Source: Podocnemis expansa (taxonomy: Eukaryota > Chordata > Testudines > Podocnemididae). From it: a stretch of 64,000 nucleotides of DNA. The DNA lies in contig ML682234.1 of assembly GCA_007922195.1 (NCBI GenBank), positions 358,780 to 422,779 on the forward strand, given 5' to 3'. The notes under the pieces are model-generated. The model worked only from the letters and a program-made list of their open reading frames with translations, searched no databases and had not been told where the DNA came from. The translations under genes and the position numbers were made by a program. This document shows positions 55,674 through 64,000 of this stretch, piece by piece (position 1 is the stretch's first letter; every line of letters begins with the position of its first letter).

Positions 55674-55889
55674 TCTGCAAGTTTGACACCATCAGGCTGG
55701 GTCTGAATAGAGACTCAGAATGGTTAGCACATTACAAAAAGTGATCCATCTGTTTATACATTCTCTTCCTTTGATTTACTGGTGTGAATGGGCCCCATCT
55801 GCTCTCTGAAATGACTTTGCTAACACTTGCCCTTCTCCATTTTGGCATGTGTATATATACAACTCCACTCTAGTTTCCACTTCATACAT

Positions 55890-55917
55890 CTGATGAAGCA
55901 GGTTGTAGCCCACAAAA
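55890..55917 (+). ncRNA. Hammerhead-like core (decayed), PLE copy
   Basis: CTGATGA, then a helix II partly kept (GCAGG..CCCAC), then AAAA instead of GAAA, then GCTTATG. It lies directly downstream of the GIY-YIG frame, which ties the motif to the PLE family. Confidence 0.5.
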
Positions 55918-56018
55918 GCTTATGATAGAAGAAATCTTAGTCTATAAGGTGCCACAGGGCTCTCGCTGATATTGAAAGCCTATGTCACACTGAGCATTAT
56001 AATCTCTGCTAAATATAT

Positions 56019-56442
56019 AGCATTTGTCTACATTTAGAAGGTTAGTTTGAATTAACTTAATTCAAACTAATTAATTCAAACTAATAATGATTAGTTTGAA
56101 TTAAGGTAATTTGAATTAACATGGCCACACTAGAAACCCTAATTCAAAATATCATGTCCATAAACAGAACTTGCTAGCTCAAATTAGGTAGGAGGCACTA
56201 TTGCATAGGGAAAATCAAGCCATGGCTAATTAAAACAGCTACACTGTGTATTTTGAATTAATAGTTTGAATTAGCCATCACTTCAAAGTTAAATGAGGCT
56301 TTATAACTTCAAAGTTAGCTTTCTTCAATTTGAACTAAGGCATTCCTTGGTTCGAATTAATGAAAGGCAGTGTGACCATGTATTTATTTAATTCAAATTG
56401 ATCCTGATTAATTCTAGTTAAATTTTAAGTGTAGACATCTCC
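56019..56442. mobile_element. Foldback MITE, AATTCGAATT word, TSD TAT
   Basis: 424 bp from AGCATTTGTCTACATTTAG to TAAGTGTAGACATCTCC, with TAT at 56016-56018 and 56443-56445. Unit 2 (about 36285-36300) provides the empty site. Words AATTTGAATTAA. Shortened core AACTTGCTAGCTC..AGGCACTATTGCATAGGG at 56167-56210, the same as in 34840-35278. Confidence 0.82.
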
Positions 56443-56817
56443 TATGTGAATAATATTGAAGGAATTATGTATAAATATATATTTGAAAATATATTCTGAT
56501 AGCCTTTTAGTTAAAGATAAATCACCCAGAATAAGCATGCATTAACTGAAACTCCACCAGACAAGAGATGGAGGACACATCTTCATCATTGTCCAGTTTA
56601 TTCAGTGTCCTGGCATTGTTCATCAGGGAAGCAAGTTCGCCAGGAAACTGGGGTTTATGTAAAATGCTTCAGACATCTTGGCTGAAAAACACTGCAAGAA
56701 GGACTCAAGGGTAAGGACTTCATTTGACAAGTGGGCTTCTTGGGTATGTTTACACTGCGGACTTAAGTTGATTTAAAGCCTTTTAAGTCGACTTAAGCCA
56801 CTCCCTGTTGACATTTA

Positions 56818-57190
56818 CTGTGTTCACACAGCCCTCTTATTTCGAAACAACAGAGGTTGTTTCGAAATAAGATTTAGGCTGTTCACACGATGCACGGTTG
56901 TTTCGAAACAACGGGTCCCATTGTTTCGAAACAACGGCGTTGTTTCTAAATAAGTTAAACCCCATGTGGGGACGAAACAACGTTGTTTCAAAACAATTGT
57001 TTCAAAACAACAGTGACTTGTTTCAAAATAACTGTTGCCTGAACCTGCTATTTCAATTTGAGCTTTTTTCCTTAATTCGAATTAACAAACTGTTAATTCG
57101 AATTAAGTTATTTCGAAATAAGGTGTTATTTCGATACAAGTTGTTTTGAAACAACCGTATTGAAATAACCCCCTATGTGTGAACACAGCC
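56818..57190. mobile_element. Foldback MITE, TTTCGAAA word (nested)
   Basis: CTGTGTTCACACAG to GTGTGAACACAGCC, about 373 bp. GTTTCGAAAC words well kept, AATTCGAATT near 57074-57100. The left GG is missing and no clean triplet duplication is seen. Confidence 0.75.
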
Positions 57191-58061
57191 TATTAGAAAT
57201 TGTTAAATTGACTTACGCAATTGTTTAACTCAATTTTATAACTCCTGCCCTGTAAGCTTAAGCATTTAAGCCAACTTTACAAGGCAGGACCCTGCCCCCT
57301 TCCGCACCCTGGGATGTGATTAGGCTCTGGGGCCCTGATCTGCCTTGGGGAGGACCCCAGTTCCTGCCTGTGGCAAGGAGCTGGGGCCTGGATCCAGCTC
57401 TCAGCACCTATCTTCTGGCAGCAGAGGTGGGCAGCCTGTTCCTCAGAGAGGCTGAGAGCCAAATCTGGACCCCAGACCCTCTCTGCAGGATTTGGGGGCT
57501 AAAAGCCCTCTTGAAGCCCCATCGGGCTCCCAGTTGCTTAAACTGGAGAACAAGAAACTTAGAGCCTGGTCAATTTCACTAACTTCAAGCCTGTAAAACT
57601 GACCAGTGGTCAATTTCACAGACTCATAGGCTCTGAGTCTGTGAAATTGAACAAGCTCAGAGAGTTTTGCCCAGTGGTGCAAGCAACTGGAAGCCCAACT
57701 GGGTTCCAAGCAGCCTCCTAGCTCCCACGTCATGCAGAGAGGGGCTGGGAGTCAGATTGGGGTTTCAGCTTCTCTCTAGAGACTGCAAGAATCAGCAGCT
57801 GGTTTCCGCAGCATGCAGAGAAGGGCTGAGAGCCCCATCAGGCTCCCAGCACCTCTCTGCAGGTGGTGGTGGCTTGGAGTCAGGTCCTACCACCGGTGGC
57901 AAGTGACTCAGCCCCAGGTCACATGTAACTGCCAGCAGGAGGCTCCTCAGCCTGGTCAATTTCATGGGCAGAAAATCAACCAGCCTGCCAAGCTGCTAGG
58001 ACAGGGTCTTCACAGCCAAGTCAATTTCAGAGGCATGGAGCCGGCTTCTCCTAGAAGCAGG

Positions 58062-59063
58062 TGTGATGTTGTCTGGGTGTAGGGGCCTGTGTATGATTAT
58101 TTTTCATATTAATATTTCATATTTACAGTAATCCACATGTGATATGCCATGTCTGGTATCAATACAAAGCTGTAATTTGCTAGGAATGATTATATGATTT
58201 ATATGTAGGTATCATATTTGTATTAGAAATTAAGAATCTTATTCGTTTTATGTGTGTTCCAAGTAGCTTGAGCTGAGGCAATCCCAGACTGTGTGTCTGC
58301 AAACTATTGTCATACTAATGGCCCATGAGGAGGGGCTCCCAGCTAGCTGCAGTGGGCCCAAGAAGAAACCTGTTTGACCAGCTATCCAGAATGACCAGGT
58401 GGCACAATTCCATTTTGAGCTGGCAGGGGCTCTGAGATAAAAGGCAGGGGACCCATCCTCATTTTGTCTTTAGTCTTCAATCTGTCTGCAACCAACACCC
58501 TCCTCTGGAACTATTCTCCTGAGACTGAACAAAAGACTGAGACCCACCCACCTGCTGCTGCTGAGGGCACACCAGTGGGCTGGGACTCACCTACAAACTA
58601 CAGGATCTCCAAGAATTTGCTTTCTATGGACTCTAAATCATTTGTATGTATGTGATTCGCTTTGACCCTTTAACATCTCTCACATTTTGTTTGTTTTCCT
58701 TTTATATTAAAACTTTAGTTGTAGTTACTAAAGGATTGGCTGGCAGCGTGGTATTTTGGGTAAGATCCGAGCCTATCTTGTTCTGGGTGATGTGGCTGGC
58801 CCTTTGGGGGTCAGGACAACCTATTTCTTTAAGAGACCCAGTGGCTAGAGGGGACCACAGGAACTGATGTGCAGTAAGGTGGCTGTTTCTGTTTTGTTAT
58901 GCTTGGTGATGACCAGAGTGGGGAATCAGAAGCATGTTTTGTTCTTGACTGGGAGATGGTTTAAGTACCACACGTCAGTGGTTTGGGGGTTTGGCCACTG
59001 GTTTTTGCAGGTTGCCCTGATTTTGGCACATTCAGGAGGTTATCCCAGGAGGCCCGGGTCACA
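58062..59063 (+). mobile_element. Solo LTR (about 1.0 kb), TSD GCAGG
   Basis: TGTGATG..GGGTCACA with perfect 5 bp duplications GCAGG at 58057-58061 and 59064-59068. Same family and orientation as 40300-41306. It is solo: the internal part was presumably lost by LTR recombination. It interrupts the interior of the composite MITE, so it is younger than that MITE. Confidence 0.88.
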
Positions 59064-60130
59064 GCAGGCAGGGGAGAAGCTGGATTGGTGCACCCTTGCC
59101 ACTTGCAAGAAACCAAGCAGAAGCTGGCTCCAAGCCACTACTGGCCATGGAGAGGGCCTGGGACCCAGGTCAGGCTCTCTGCCAGCCCCACTGCCCAGGG
59201 AAAGGGACTGGAAGCTTGATAGCACTCCCAGCCCCACTCCGCAGGTGGTGAGGATGGCAGAGAAAGGCTGGGAATGGATGAGAGAGGCTGGGTGGCAGGA
59301 GCTAGGTACAAGCTCCCACCACCAGCCCCAAGGGGCTGCAACTCCGATCGGGCTCCCAGCCCCTTGCCACAGGTGGAAGGAGCCATCTCCCAGCTGCAGC
59401 CTTCTGCAGGGGTCTGGGAGCCGGCTCTGCTTCTGGCTCCATTTCCCAGTTGCTTGCCTGTGACTCCAGGAGCCAGATCAGGCTCCTAGTCGACTGTATT
59501 AAATCGAATTCCAGGACCCATGCTCAACAGTGTAGACATAGTCCTTGTTAGTGAAGTTTTAGCTCAAGAACTTGTATTATGATTTTATTTTATATGCATT
59601 CCTTTTTCCTCAGTTGTACTCTTTGCTATGACACAAAGCTGGTTTGTTTTTGGTTTTGTTTTTTTTTGTTTTGTTTTGTTTTTTTGTTTGTGGTTTTTTT
59701 TTTGTTGTTTTTTTTTTTTTTTCAAACGAAGGCATATTTGCTTTTCTCATAAAGAAATCTAAGTGCTTTGTTGTTAGGAGAGCTCTGTTCTCAGATTAAT
59801 TCATCAGCTGGCTATATTATGTCTTTGGGAGAAATGGGTCTGGTATTTCTGTGAGGGCCTAGTGGAACAAGGGCTGGACACTGCAGGAGGATTCTCAGAA
59901 GACTCAGGGGTTGAAGCGGGCCTGTCACTAACCTCTATGAAAGACAGCATAGTCCACCTGCACTGAGATGGGCATGATTCTTTTGGCTAAGGTGGGGAGA
60001 GTAAGGGGACTGATCTCTGGCAGGTACAGACAAGGCTTCCTTCTGCAAAGGGAAAGGAATAGCCAGGTGTCTCACAGCCATAGGTACCTGGATGCCCAGC
60101 CAGTGTGAACTGGCACTATTCTATATAGAG

Positions 60131-60545
60131 CTTCCATGTGTTTTGTTATCTATACTGAATGTTTAACAGGTCTGCATAATGATTGGTCTATACGTTCATT
60201 CACCACAAGGAGAAGTTGGAGCCAGATACTAAAAAAGGACCTTAATTTCACAGTGTATTTTAAGAAAATTCATTCAATTTATAAAGTATACAGAGTATGA
60301 ATATATGATTTATGAATACATGCATATGTTGTATTCTTCATAAAGAACAAAGAAGAGCATACACTGTAAGAGTGCAGGATATGTGCATATGCTATATTAT
60401 AGATTTATGGACTCTAAGGTGAGAAGGGACCAAAGTGACCATTTAGTCCTAATTCCTGTGCAATCCAAGACATGGAACCTCACCCACCCACTCCTGTAAT
60501 AAACCTCAGACCTGTGACTGAGTTCTTTAAGTCTTCAGATCAGAT
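60131..60545 (-). other. Spacer with old CR1-like 3' end
   Basis: 60395-60545 resembles the reverse complement of an older CR1-type 3' end (the ggactctaaggtgagaaggg and ccatttagtcctaa blocks). 60131-60394 is AT-rich with nothing recognised. An OR gene would be expected here from unit 2 but is absent. Confidence 0.45.
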
Positions 60546-60884
60546 GGGTTAAAGATTTTAAGGCACAGAAAATTTGCCAGCCTGGATCCAGAGACTGAAA
60601 CTGGGGCACAGATAACTGAAGACCATTGGCCCATAAAACAAAATGATGGTCATCAGGTGAGTGGTGTAGCTGAAGAAGGCTTTGCATGTGATCTCAGAGG
60701 AATGATTCCTCAAGAAGCTATAGAAGATGTACAAGTAACACATGATCCTGAAGGTCAGGGTGCTGAGTCCAATAATAGTAGATATATCTAAAAACATTAA
60801 TATAAGTATCGGGGAAGGTAAGTTTCATATCATAAAAGAAATGATTGAAGGCATTAGAGTCGTAGAATAAACACTGAGAGAATG

Positions 60885-61679
60885 GTTTAAAAGGGTAGCT
60901 GTGTCAGTCTAGTTCAGCAAAAACAACTAGTTGTCCTCTGGCACTTATCTGAGCACTGCTACTGGCAAATCATCAACAGAGTGATCAGGAAGATTGAAGT
61001 GCCCTCCTACTGGTTTTTGAATATTTTGATTTCTGGTGTCAATTTTGTACCCATTTATTCTTTTGCACAGGGACTGTCCTGTTAGTCCAATATAAAAGGC
61101 AGAGGGGTGTTTCTGGCAGAAATCACATTTCTGGATAACCGGGTGCATGTGCCTTTGATGGAGTACAGGTTTTCTTAGGACCTATGATGGTCTCTTTTCT
61201 GTAGATATGTGAGCAAAGTTGGAAAAGTGGGGGGGTTGGTTTTTTGTTTGATTGGTTTTGGTTTTGGTAGGGATATATATATATACTGTAATGGTACTGA
61301 TATTAGGTCTGTAGATACAGTCATTATCTGCTTAAGGTAAACTGAAGAACTGGAATTCATATGCAAACTTGGCATTGTTTCTTTGGGGCTAAGTAAGGAT
61401 GTTGTTTTTTGTTTGTTTTTTTTTTCATTACAACAGCTCTTTTGACCTCCTGTTCCTCTATATGATGTTTCCCAGTGTTTGGATCTTAACAACTGCTTTG
61501 ATTTGCTGTTGCAGAGTGACCTGATCTCATGACTTACAGTTCCCTGCATTTGTTCCCTCCCATTCTTTAACTTCTCTCCACTTCAAAGCATCTGATGAAG
61601 TGGGATTTTCTCCCACAAAAGCTCATGCGCTAAATAAATTTGTTAGTCTTAAAGTGGCGCAGGGCTTCTTGTTTGTTTT
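60885..61679 (-). mobile_element. Penelope-like element inside OR pseudogene D
   Basis: GIY-YIG remnant on the minus strand (60945-61148: FYIGLTGQSLCKRINGYK, HFNLPDHSVDDL). The plus-oriented 3' end has a hammerhead-like core (CTGATGA at 61592-61598, AAAA at 61617-61620). Flanked by ACTGAGAGAATG (60873-60884) and ACTGAGACAATG (61680-61691), a 12 bp target duplication. Same site as the PLE at 32806-34203, so both derive from one insertion. Confidence 0.85.
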
Positions 61680-61895
61680 ACTGAGACAATGTTCACAGTT
61701 TGCTTCACAGTGGGCAATTTGTAGGTACACCCTGGCCAGGTGGACCCAAACTGCCCAGAGCATGATGACCCTATGGATCAGTGGGTTACAGGTGGTAACA
61801 TAGCTATCATATACCATGGAAGCCAGGAGGAAACAGTCAACCATGCACAGGGCAAAAAAGTACCTTTGTGGTGCACATGAAGTATAAGAAATAGA

Positions 61896-62053
61896 CAAAC
61901 AATTCTGTAAATTCCCCCATCTTCAAATCACCTGACAAAGTGGGATTTTCTCCCAGGGAAGCTCATGTGAAAAATAAATTTAGTCTTTAAGTGCCATAGG
62001 ACTCCTTGTTCATTTCTTTTACTGAACTAGACTAACATGCCTACCCCTTTAGA
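61896..62053 (+). mobile_element. PLE tail, second insertion in pseudogene D
   Basis: A ~158 bp 3' end of the PLE family, flanked by TATAAGAAATAGA (61883-61895) and TATAAGAAATTGA (62054-62066), a 12-13 bp target duplication with one change. Pseudogene A has no insertion at this place (34406-34420), so it came after the duplication. Confidence 0.75.
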
Positions 62054-62492
62054 TATAAGAAATTGATTTTGTCTCTGCTAAGTAGTTCACCAGCATCCTG
62101 AAAGCAACCAATGAAGAACAGACAAGATTAATCAGAGACAAGTTGATGAGGAAAAAGTGCATGGGAGTTTGCCTCGAGGAGCCTACTGAGCCTAAACACA
62201 ATTTAAAGATTCCCCACTGGAGCAGTTTTATAGATGATTAAAAATATCATTAAGAGGGCAGCCTTCAGATACAGTTGATTTGTGATTCCAGAGAATCAAT
62301 GTACTACCTGATGTCTGATTTCCTCCATCCTACCCCTAAACATGCATCAACCACTGTGAGAACAGAGGACTAAGAATAGAAGTAAGTGGATAAAATTGGT
62401 CAATGGATAATAGATGGGCATAATTTACCACACTCCCTGAAGAACATAAGATGAGGAATATTGTAAGGTAATGGATTTCACAAAGGAGTTAG

Positions 62493-63000
62493 AGGGTATG
62501 TCTACATTTACACTTCAAATCTAAATGATGATTGTTTCGATTTAACATTGCATGTCTACTCTAGCTTTTCTTATTTTGAAATGAGAAGCTCCCTCCTTTT
62601 GAAATAAGGAACAGTCATTTTGAAATAATAAATCCCCAATTAATATCCAAATAACTGTTACATTAAAAACAATTATTTTTAAATAATGAAGTGTAGCTGT
62701 TTTATTTTGATTTAACTGTTGTTATGATTTAAAACTTTTTGTCTTCTCCTTTCCAGATTGCCTTCCTCTTTCTATATTTTGGGCAGGGGCATGCCCCTTC
62801 TTGGGGGACATCTTGCCACACCTCCCATTGTGCCCTTCTCCAAAATCAAACTAACAAGTCCTGTCAATGGACATGCTAGTTCAATTTTGGTTTCTAACGG
62901 GGACATGTTAAAAATTGATTTAACTCAAAATGATTTAGTGATATTTAATTAGATTGATTTAAGCTAAAATAAATTTAATAATCAAAGTATAAAAATAGTC
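62493..63000. mobile_element. Foldback MITE with core, mixed AAATCGATTT/TTTTGAAAT words
   Basis: Left end GGGTATGTCTACAT. Words GATTTAAAAC, ATTTAACTCAAAATG and TTATTTTGAAATAA. Core GGGGCATGCCCC..GACATCTTGCCACACCTCC..CTCC at about 62784-62842, then CTAACAAGTCC..GGACATGCTAG. The right end (AAAATAGTC) is decayed. Units 1 and 2 lack it. Confidence 0.7.
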
Positions 63001-63322
63001 TAAGAAAGTTACACACTCAAATCTTAGAGAATGTGATTTGGAGACAAATGCCATATTCCCTTTGAAATTCCCAGCCATAGGCTTTGATTTTGTGTTAGAG
63101 TTAAAGTTATCTAAAGAAACTCAAGCTGGGAATGTATCATTCATCCTTCCAGGCAATGATTACAGATAATAGCTATGTTGCTGATTATAGTATGCTAGCT
63201 TAATCAAAGATAGCACATGTATGTCTATCTCAGCTGCAAATTACACTTCCAGCTCCTCAGTACAGTACATGTATTCTTTAACTGAAGCTGCTAATCCAAA
63301 ATAAAAGCCCAGTAGCCACATC

Positions 63323-64000
63323 GGCTATGTCTACACTTACAGTGTTAATTCAAATAGACTGAATTCAAACTAGTCAATTCAAACTTATAATTATTAGTTC
63401 AAATTCAGTCCATTTGAATTGACATGGCCACACTAGAAGCTCCAATTGGAACTAGCAAGTCCATAAATTGGACGTGCTAATTTGAATAGGAGAAGGGGCA
63501 CCATGGGAGGTGTGGCAACATGGGCCCCAAAAAGGCCATACCACCACCCACTCCCCTGCTGGGCTCCAGCACTCTGAGCCCAGAACAGGGAAAAGGATCC
63601 CAGCCCAGCTCTAGCCCCACAGTGGTTAGAGCTGGGCAGGAGATACTTTTCCCCATGCCAGGCTCAAAAGGCTAGAACCTGGCAGGGGAAGTCTTCCCCT
63701 GGGAAGGCTGAGGAAGAAATGATCCCCCCTGCCAGGCTCCAGCAGGTCTGCCCCCATGCAAGGAAAGGACCCCTGTGTGGGGCTGGAGCCTGGCTTCCTG
63801 GTTCAGGGAAGGAATCCCTGCACCAGCCTGGTGCCATGCTCCCCCGGTTTCAGACAGGGACTCTTCTGTGCCTGGGAAGGAACCCCTGCACATGGCAGGA
63901 GGACCTGAAGCCACGTGTGGGGATCTTCGCCTCCTCCGCACATGGCCAGCAGGAGCCCATTCACATGCGGGGCTTCCCTCCCCAACTTGGCCAGCGGGGC
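63323..64000. mobile_element. Foldback MITE, AATTCGAATT word, runs past the window
   Basis: Left end GGCTATGTCTACAC, then AATTCAAATT-type words, GAACTAGCAAGTCC..GGACGTGCTAATTTG (63448-63487) and core GGGGCACCATGGGAGGTG (63496-63513). GC-rich interior with GGCTCCAGC/GCTGGAGCC motifs to the window end. The right end is not in the window. Open frames at 63672-63985 are compositional. Confidence 0.65.

Larger units (their letters stand above)
54850..55967 (+). mobile_element. Penelope-like element, 5' truncated
   Basis: Covers the end of the RT region (54870-55090, several frames), the linker (ILAYRQPLSLKQILS in another frame at 55220) and the GIY-YIG domain. The 3' noncoding part has a hammerhead-like core (CTGATGA at 55890-55896) and a tail (GGTGCCACAGGGCTC). 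It ends where duplication unit 3 begins. Confidence 0.85.
56742..59543. mobile_element. Composite foldback MITE with nested elements, TSD CTT
   Basis: Left end GGGTATGTTTACAC and right end GTGTAGACATAGTC, with CTT at 56739-56741 and 59544-59546. Without it the unit 3 text reads continuously like unit 2. Outer words AAGTCGACTT. The interior holds a TTTCGAAA MITE (56818-57190), GC-rich partly inverted sequence with CTCCCAGC/GCTGGGAG motifs, and a solo LTR (58062-59063). Open frames in the interior show no domains. Confidence 0.78.
55968..60130 (+). repeat. Segmental-duplication unit 3 (OR lost)
   Basis: Matches unit 2 from 36248 to about 37200: the attgaaagcct block, the ctttttagt/ctttcaggtaaagat block at 56505/36357, and the aaatctaagt block near 59755/36868. 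It then ends without an OR gene. Its length is inflated by MITEs at 56019 and 56742 and an LTR at 58062. T/G-rich low complexity lies at 59640-59722. Confidence 0.7.
60546..62350 (-). pseudogene. OR pseudogene D, split by a PLE
   Basis: TM5-TM7 at 60546-60870 (SSEITCKAFFSYTTHLMTIILFYGPMVFSYLCP). TM3-TM4 at 61692-61895 (FALCMVDCFLLASMVYDSYVTTCNPLIHRVIM, the decayed [13 protein letters not shown] box). TM1-TM2 remnants at 62054-62350. The PLE at 60885-61679 breaks it at the same codon as in pseudogene A, and a second PLE tail sits at 61896-62053. Many stops and frameshifts. Confidence 0.85.
62420..64000 (+). repeat. Segmental-duplication unit 4, start
   Basis: Matches units 1 and 2 from the gaagaacataag block (62446), the ttgaaattcccagcc block (63063) and the gattacagat.atagct block (63159). 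Carries two MITEs. If the pattern holds, an OR gene on the plus strand should follow beyond the window. Confidence 0.7.

Overview
The window is vertebrate, and most likely a sauropsid such as a turtle (a crocodilian is less likely). The evidence is two intact intronless class II olfactory receptor (OR) genes, many CR1 LINEs with the usual 3' end, a GC-rich Tx1-clade (L1-like) LINE, Penelope-like elements (PLEs) with GIY-YIG endonuclease pieces, and about twenty foldback MITEs ending in GGCTATGTCTACAC-like repeats. There is no bacterial architecture: no operons, CRISPR, tRNA or rRNA. All comparisons below were made by eye inside the window, without a database.

Backbone. The ancestral layer is an OR cluster that grew by segmental duplication. 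One cassette appears repeatedly: a minus-strand OR pseudogene, a spacer, then a plus-strand OR gene. Related spacer copies lie at about 6.7-12.2 kb (continuing at 30.8-31.3), 34.7-39.9, 56.0-60.1 and 62.4 kb to the end. Intact OR genes are at 10788-11744 and 38079-39020. Minus-strand OR relics are at 32.4-34.7, 42.2-42.6, 48.4-52.7 and 60.5-62.4 kb.

Accessory layer. From 12.246 to 30.827 kb lies an 18.6 kb nest that is absent from the paralogous cassette. An outer minus-strand CR1 is split. Inside it are MITEs, a second nearly full-length CR1 (14.47-18.70 kb) with an intact SGNH-esterase ORF1 but a broken ORF2, then a 3' fragment of a Tx1-like LINE followed head-to-tail by a near-complete copy (about 19.06-27.48 kb). 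That copy has an ORF1 with a CCHC knuckle and an ORF2 with APE endonuclease, reverse transcriptase and a C-terminal zinc motif. Its ORF2 carries two one-base frameshifts, and its 5' UTR holds a 400 bp assembly gap. Elsewhere, PLE copies, a plus-strand CR1, two ~1 kb solo LTRs and nested MITEs interrupt OR pseudogenes or each other.

Most unusual content. (1) A set of foldback MITEs shares outer ends, 3 bp target duplications and, in many copies, a central core, but differs in the palindromic word that fills the arms (TTTCGAAA, AAGTCGACTT, AATTCGAATT and others). Several boundaries are proven by empty sites within this window. (2) PLE 3' sequences retain a hammerhead-ribozyme-like core. (3) Two OR pseudogenes share the same PLE insertion, which orders the duplication history. 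(4) A ~650 bp GC-rich palindrome lies inside a larger inverted repeat.
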